Source: Volvariella volvacea V23 (lineage: Eukaryota; Basidiomycota; Agaricomycetes; Agaricales; Pluteaceae). From it: a stretch of 23,039 bases of DNA. Every line of letters begins with the position of its first letter. The first letter of the stretch is position 1. A program made the translations under genes and the position numbers. Location: assembly GCA_000349905.1 (NCBI GenBank), contig KB722765.1, forward strand, positions 206,603 through 229,641. Reading direction: 5' to 3'. This document shows, one piece after another, positions 19,697 to 23,039 of the stretch. The notes below the pieces were generated by a model. That model worked only from the letters and a program-made list of their open reading frames with translations, had not been told where the DNA came from and did not search any database.

Positions 19697-21152
19697 TCAG
19701 ATATGTGGAATAAAGTTGGTCCATTTTACATTTTGGTACGCAGAGTCGGGGAGGTCGCGAAGTGAAAAGAAGGCGAGGAGGATGATGATGATGCGCGCTG
19801 CGATGTAGAGTGGCGTTCCGATGCGAGCGAGCACAAACCATAACACGCGATCGATGAAAGGATGATAATTCTCAACGTTCCACCAATTCACCCCCAAGGG
19901 CCAGGATAGTGTGATTATGGCAGGAATGACGGTAAGGACGAGAGAAGATGACCTCCAGAGCCAGAGTTCGGTGGTGGTCGAAAATGTGAAGTTCCAACCA
20001 ATGAGGTGGATCCCACCGAAAAAGACGCCAATGACAGAACCGTACAAATATGCGAGTCGATGTTGGCCGTCACCCAACTGAGCGGCGTAGAATGGGTGGA
20101 CGCTCGTCAACCTTCTTTTGTCACCTTCTTCGTTGGTCATGTCCATCAGCGATCCAAAGATGACTCTAAATGGCGTCTTGACCACTTTCCTCCATGCTGC
20201 ACCATACCCCCAAGGACTTCCCTGATGATCTCTCAGCAAACTAACTCCTTCCTGTTCGCTACGGCTTCCCTGGTTCCTTGTCATCCACCTCCACAGTGCC
20301 TCATACCAAGCCTCTTCCTCTCTGTCTTCGGGTCCATCTACTCGATTCCCCTCTTCATCAAAGTATATTGGGTATCCAACGTTCAGCGGTTTGTCCCACC
20401 ACAAGATATACGTCATCGTGTTCAATGCCGCAAATGCAAGGGTCACCAACTCGAGCTCTGTCAGGTAGAGTCCCTCAACGCGACGAGCAATGCATTGAAC
20501 GACAAACCAAGATGTCTGGAGAATCACGATGGCCTTTGAAAGTACGTCCCCTTTTCCACGGTCCTCAATTTCTCTTTTCTTGATTGTGGGCGGCTTGTCA
20601 ATGGCTATTTCTGAACTCGTCTCGAGCCTGTCGTTGAACGCCCTCCACCTAACGACCTCGTATCTTCCAGACTCGACTTCCATCATTAATCCACCCATTT
20701 GAAGGAAAAACCCGTGTGTTCTGGTCCACCTAAGGCCTTTTGGAACTCAGCTTGCTTGTAATACGTGTTTCAAGGCGATACTCACTCTTATACCTTACTG
20801 CAAGTTTATCCGCCATCAGCCGTTGTCGCAATGCCCACATGATTACTAATTCAGGTGCCAGCATCGCATACACCATTGTTCGAACCTTCAACCACGTCTT
20901 CTTCCCCCATGAATCGTTCTGGTCAGGGATGTTATGGTGGATGGAGATATAAGTACAAAGGAAGATGACACCAAGACAGCTATAGAGGATGTCGAATATG
21001 GTGCGTTTTCTGTTTGGATCGCATACACCTGCGCTTAGCGCGGCGGTGACAACGCATAGCGGACTCGGGATGGGGCTGCTGGGGATAACAGTGGGAACTG
21101 GTGAAGCAAGAGACCGCGCAAAGGCGGTGAGGAACATGCCTGCGAGGAACAT
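19697..21152 (-). CDS. MGGLM-family membrane protein, copy 4
   Basis: Exon 1 is 21152-20786 and exon 2 is 20736-19697. The 49-base intron has the best donor of the set (GTGAGT) and the AAG acceptor, phase 1. The product is 468 residues, the shortest complete copy; the loop after TM4 is reduced. The signal peptide is MFLAGMFLTAFARSLAS, followed by RTIFDILYSCLGVIFLCTY and TMVYAMLAPELVIMW. After the splice come WTRTHGFFLQMGG and five or more membrane segments, with HPFYAAQLGDGQHRLAYLYG and ELWLWRSSSLVLTVIPAIIT. The end is FIPHI and TGA. Exon 1 is nearly identical to that of copy 3, suggesting recent duplication or conversion. Role unknown. Confidence 0.83.
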
Positions 21153-21425
21153 TACGACTCGGTGTGCTGCAACTCGGTGCAATGAAGTATGCCTTGAACT
21201 CGCTATCGACTACCTAAATATATCATTCCCCCTCGTGTTCATCGATTCGGCGCTTAATGCTTCTCGTTTATCTGTGCTTTTTCTACGTCACCTATAACGA
21301 ACCCTGTGCCATCTCACCGCCTCCTCCTCAATTCGGCATTCATCGTGCATGTGTCTTTCCACAATGCCTGTCCATCCCCTTCCATCGATTCCCTCGTGAA
21401 TCCATCTACGGTACCAATCACAAAT
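21153..21425. repeat. 5' flank of MGGLM copy 4, pair of 17941-18205
   Basis: It matches the flank of copy 3 over about 270 bases. A TATA-like ATATATTTA (minus strand) lies at 21216-21224, about 65 bases before the ATG. The GATAAG core is mutated here to ATTAAG within the otherwise conserved AGCGCCGAAT context (about 21249-21263). Confidence 0.65.
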
Positions 21426-21933
21426 CGTGAATTCGGGTCAGGTTCCATCAAGTTGGACCGCATCGCGGCTTGAATCCCGCGCTTGAATGTTCCGTGATAT
21501 CATCCAATCTGGGACTCTACAGTTGGATTGCCATCCAAGACCCCGGTCTTCCATGGTGCGCGGGCTGCCCATGAACATTTGATTCCAGCTAATTGAGAGC
21601 GGCCAAACCCAGCTGTGAAGCGACAACGTACATAATCGACGCTGTAATCTGAGTCTCATTTACATCAACGTCCCAATCGTGAAGGGACATGGGCCATTCA
21701 CCACCTCCTTCGTACTGCACCTCGAGCTCTACGTTCCTGCTCCTGATGTATTAGACCCATAGTCTGTGGATTAGTGTTCTGCATATACTCGTCGCACGAT
21801 GTGCTGTTTCTATATCGTCTTCAAGCTCTTGATCGCACCCCTCTTTGATGCCTTCATGGGTGCTTCTCAGAAAATCGACGGCACGTATTCCCCGCCAACC
21901 TCCACCACACCTCAAACCATACTCGCCCCTCAT
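21426..21933. other. intergenic, no supported gene
   Basis: No intact gene is seen. The minus frame continuing from the relic at 21934-22032 stays open to 21751, but its sequence no longer aligns with the family. Confidence 0.4.
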
Positions 21934-22032
21934 GCTTCTTGGGTCTGTCGGCCCGTTTGCCAACCAGTCCAAGGATATCAGGTGCTCAACGTTCAACAGC
22001 TTCTGTTCGAACTGAAGGACATATGTGACGAC
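21934..22032 (-). pseudogene. internal relic of an MGGLM-family gene
   Basis: A minus frame reads VVTYVL, then KLLNVEHLISLDWLANGPTD, against VVTYILWWDKPLNIEYPIYLD...NRVDGPEE of copy 3. The order and spacing of VTYVL, LN.E, LD, N and GP are kept, but little else is. The signal peptide exon and the C-terminal half are absent nearby. The open frame around it carries no recognisable domain. Confidence 0.5.
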
Positions 22033-22069
22033 CTCAGCATGGAAAATATATAATCCAGCCAGCATAAAA

Positions 22070-22321
22070 GCAGATTCGAGCATTAGACGAGCTCAATGAG
22101 AACAATCTTGATTTGGATATTCGGATAATAACGGTAAGAGCAAAATGACAGGTAATCCAGTAACGCAGCCAAAGGATGAAGCGACATGAGATGGATTCAG
22201 CATTCTGGGACCAAGACACAGCGAATAATAGGTCATATAAAGGCCAGAGCCACAGACAAAAGACGAGATGGGATAGAGGATGCGGTGGACATGCGGTGAC
22301 AAGGGAAACGATGCAAAGTAC
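22070..22321. repeat. 3' flank of MGGLM copy 5, pair of 16190-16442
   Basis: It carries the same ordered landmarks as the block after copy 3, starting with CGAGCATTAGACGAG and ending with AAAGTACCT and CGACTTATAT close to the coding region. Several short insertions and deletions separate the two. Confidence 0.6.
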
Positions 22322-23039
22322 CTATTTACATCGACTTATATTGACTATAATGGACGATGCGAGAGTGCAGACCATGTTCATATATGTGGAATGGTTGGAC
22401 CACTGGATGTTATCGAATGCAGAGTCGGGTAGATCGCGAAGTGAAAAAAAGGCAAGGAAGAGGACGATGAGACGTGCTGCCACATAGAGAGGTACTCCAA
22501 TGCGAGTGACCACAAACCATAACACGCGATGGGTGAAAGGATCGTTATACTCAACACGCCACCAATCCACCTTTAAGGGCCAGGAGATTGCGATGATGGC
22601 AGGAACGACGGTAAGAACGAGAGACGAAGCACGCCAGAGCCAGAGCTCGGTAGTCGACACTGGGATGCTCCAACCAACCAGGTGGATGCCGCCAAAGACG
22701 AGACCGATTATTGAGGCACAGAGGTAGGCAATTCTGTGTTTGTCCCCTCCCAGCGTTGCAGCATAGAACGGGTGTACGCTTGTCGCTCTGCCCACCCTCT
22801 CCAGGTTGGTCATCTCCAGAAGCGGTCCAAAGACGAACACAAATGGCTTCGTAATTATGTCCTGCCACAACGGATTCATGGCACGGCGTTCAGCGTTTTG
22901 CCGAAAACCCTCCTCATCACCACAACCACCTCCACTCCGATTCCCTGTCACCATCTTCCAAAGCTCCTTATACCATGCCTCATCCTCCTTCTCCTCTGGC
23001 CCATCCACTCGGTTGCCGTCTAGGTCAAAGTATATCGGG
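22322..23039 (-). CDS. MGGLM-family membrane protein, copy 5 (5' part off the window, altered C-terminus)
   Basis: The frame is open to the right edge, beginning PIYFDLDGNRVDGPEE, so the signal peptide exon and first membrane segments lie outside. What is visible matches the C-terminal half: FGPLLEMTN, HPFYAATLGGDKHRIAYL, GGIHLVGW, ELWLWRASSLVLTV, RVLWFVVTRIGVPLYVAARL and FFSLRDLPDSAFDNIQWSN. After WSN a net two-base loss near 22391-22395 relative to copies 2-4 shifts the frame. FIPHI and its TGA are lost and about 20 unrelated residues follow to a TAG at 22324-22322. Whether this copy works is uncertain; the rest has no disabling lesion within the window. Confidence 0.78.
   Translation of the reverse strand, partial: PIYFDLDGNRVDGPEEKEDEAWYKELWKMVTGNRSGGGCGDEEGFRQNAERRAMNPLWQDIITKPFVFVFGPLLEMTNLERVGRATSVHPFYAATLGGDKHRIAYLCASIIGLVFGGIHLVGWSIPVSTTELWLWRASSLVLTVVPAIIAISWPLKVDWWRVEYNDPFTHRVLWFVVTRIGVPLYVAARLIVLFLAFFSLRDLPDSAFDNIQWSNHSTYMNMVCTLASSIIVNISRCK

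Overview
The window looks like a basidiomycete, probably Agaricomycete, nuclear chromosome. The evidence is short introns of 40-70 bases, expanded F-box-like proteins with the motif order LLLGQVC..W..I..S.PQLWS, and a multi-copy family of secretory-pathway membrane proteins of a type widespread in mushroom-forming fungi. All 9 supported genes, and all recognisable gene relics, lie on the minus strand. No RNA gene, intact transposon or CRISPR array was seen.

Layout. Positions 1-1592 hold the first F-box-like gene, whose 3' tip runs off the left edge. Positions 2449-4235 hold a five-exon MFS transporter of the anion:cation symporter (ACS/Dal5-like) type. Positions 4986-6487 hold the first copy of a two-exon family with a signal peptide and about seven membrane segments, called here the 'MGGLM family' after a conserved motif. 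Positions 7782-9413 and 10208-11791 hold two more single-exon F-box-like paralogues. From 12143 to the right edge the window is a degenerating tandem array of the MGGLM family. It contains an internal relic (12143-12300), a 100-N assembly gap (12767-12866), a frameshifted pseudogene (12886-13370), intact copies at 13579-15037, 16443-17940 and 19697-21152, a 3'-tip relic joined to an orphan promoter (15388-15500), an internal relic (21934-22032), and a copy running off the right edge (22322-23039) whose C-terminus is frameshifted.

How the parts relate. Two lineage-expanded families dominate: cytoplasmic F-box-like proteins, presumably SCF ubiquitin-ligase substrate adaptors, and the MGGLM membrane proteins, whose function I do not know. 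Four MGGLM copies share one phase-1 intron at the same codon with an AAG acceptor, so they arose by DNA-level duplication. Two copies share about 270 bases of 5' flank and two share about 250 bases of 3' flank, so the duplication unit is larger than the gene. Several MGGLM promoters carry a GATAAG core, and the three F-box genes share a TATA box and CCAAT element at similar distances from the ATG. The main point of interest is this birth-and-death array, with its varied C-terminal tails and relics, rather than a recognisable pathway. Any functional link between the membrane proteins, the F-box proteins and the transporter is inference from proximity only.
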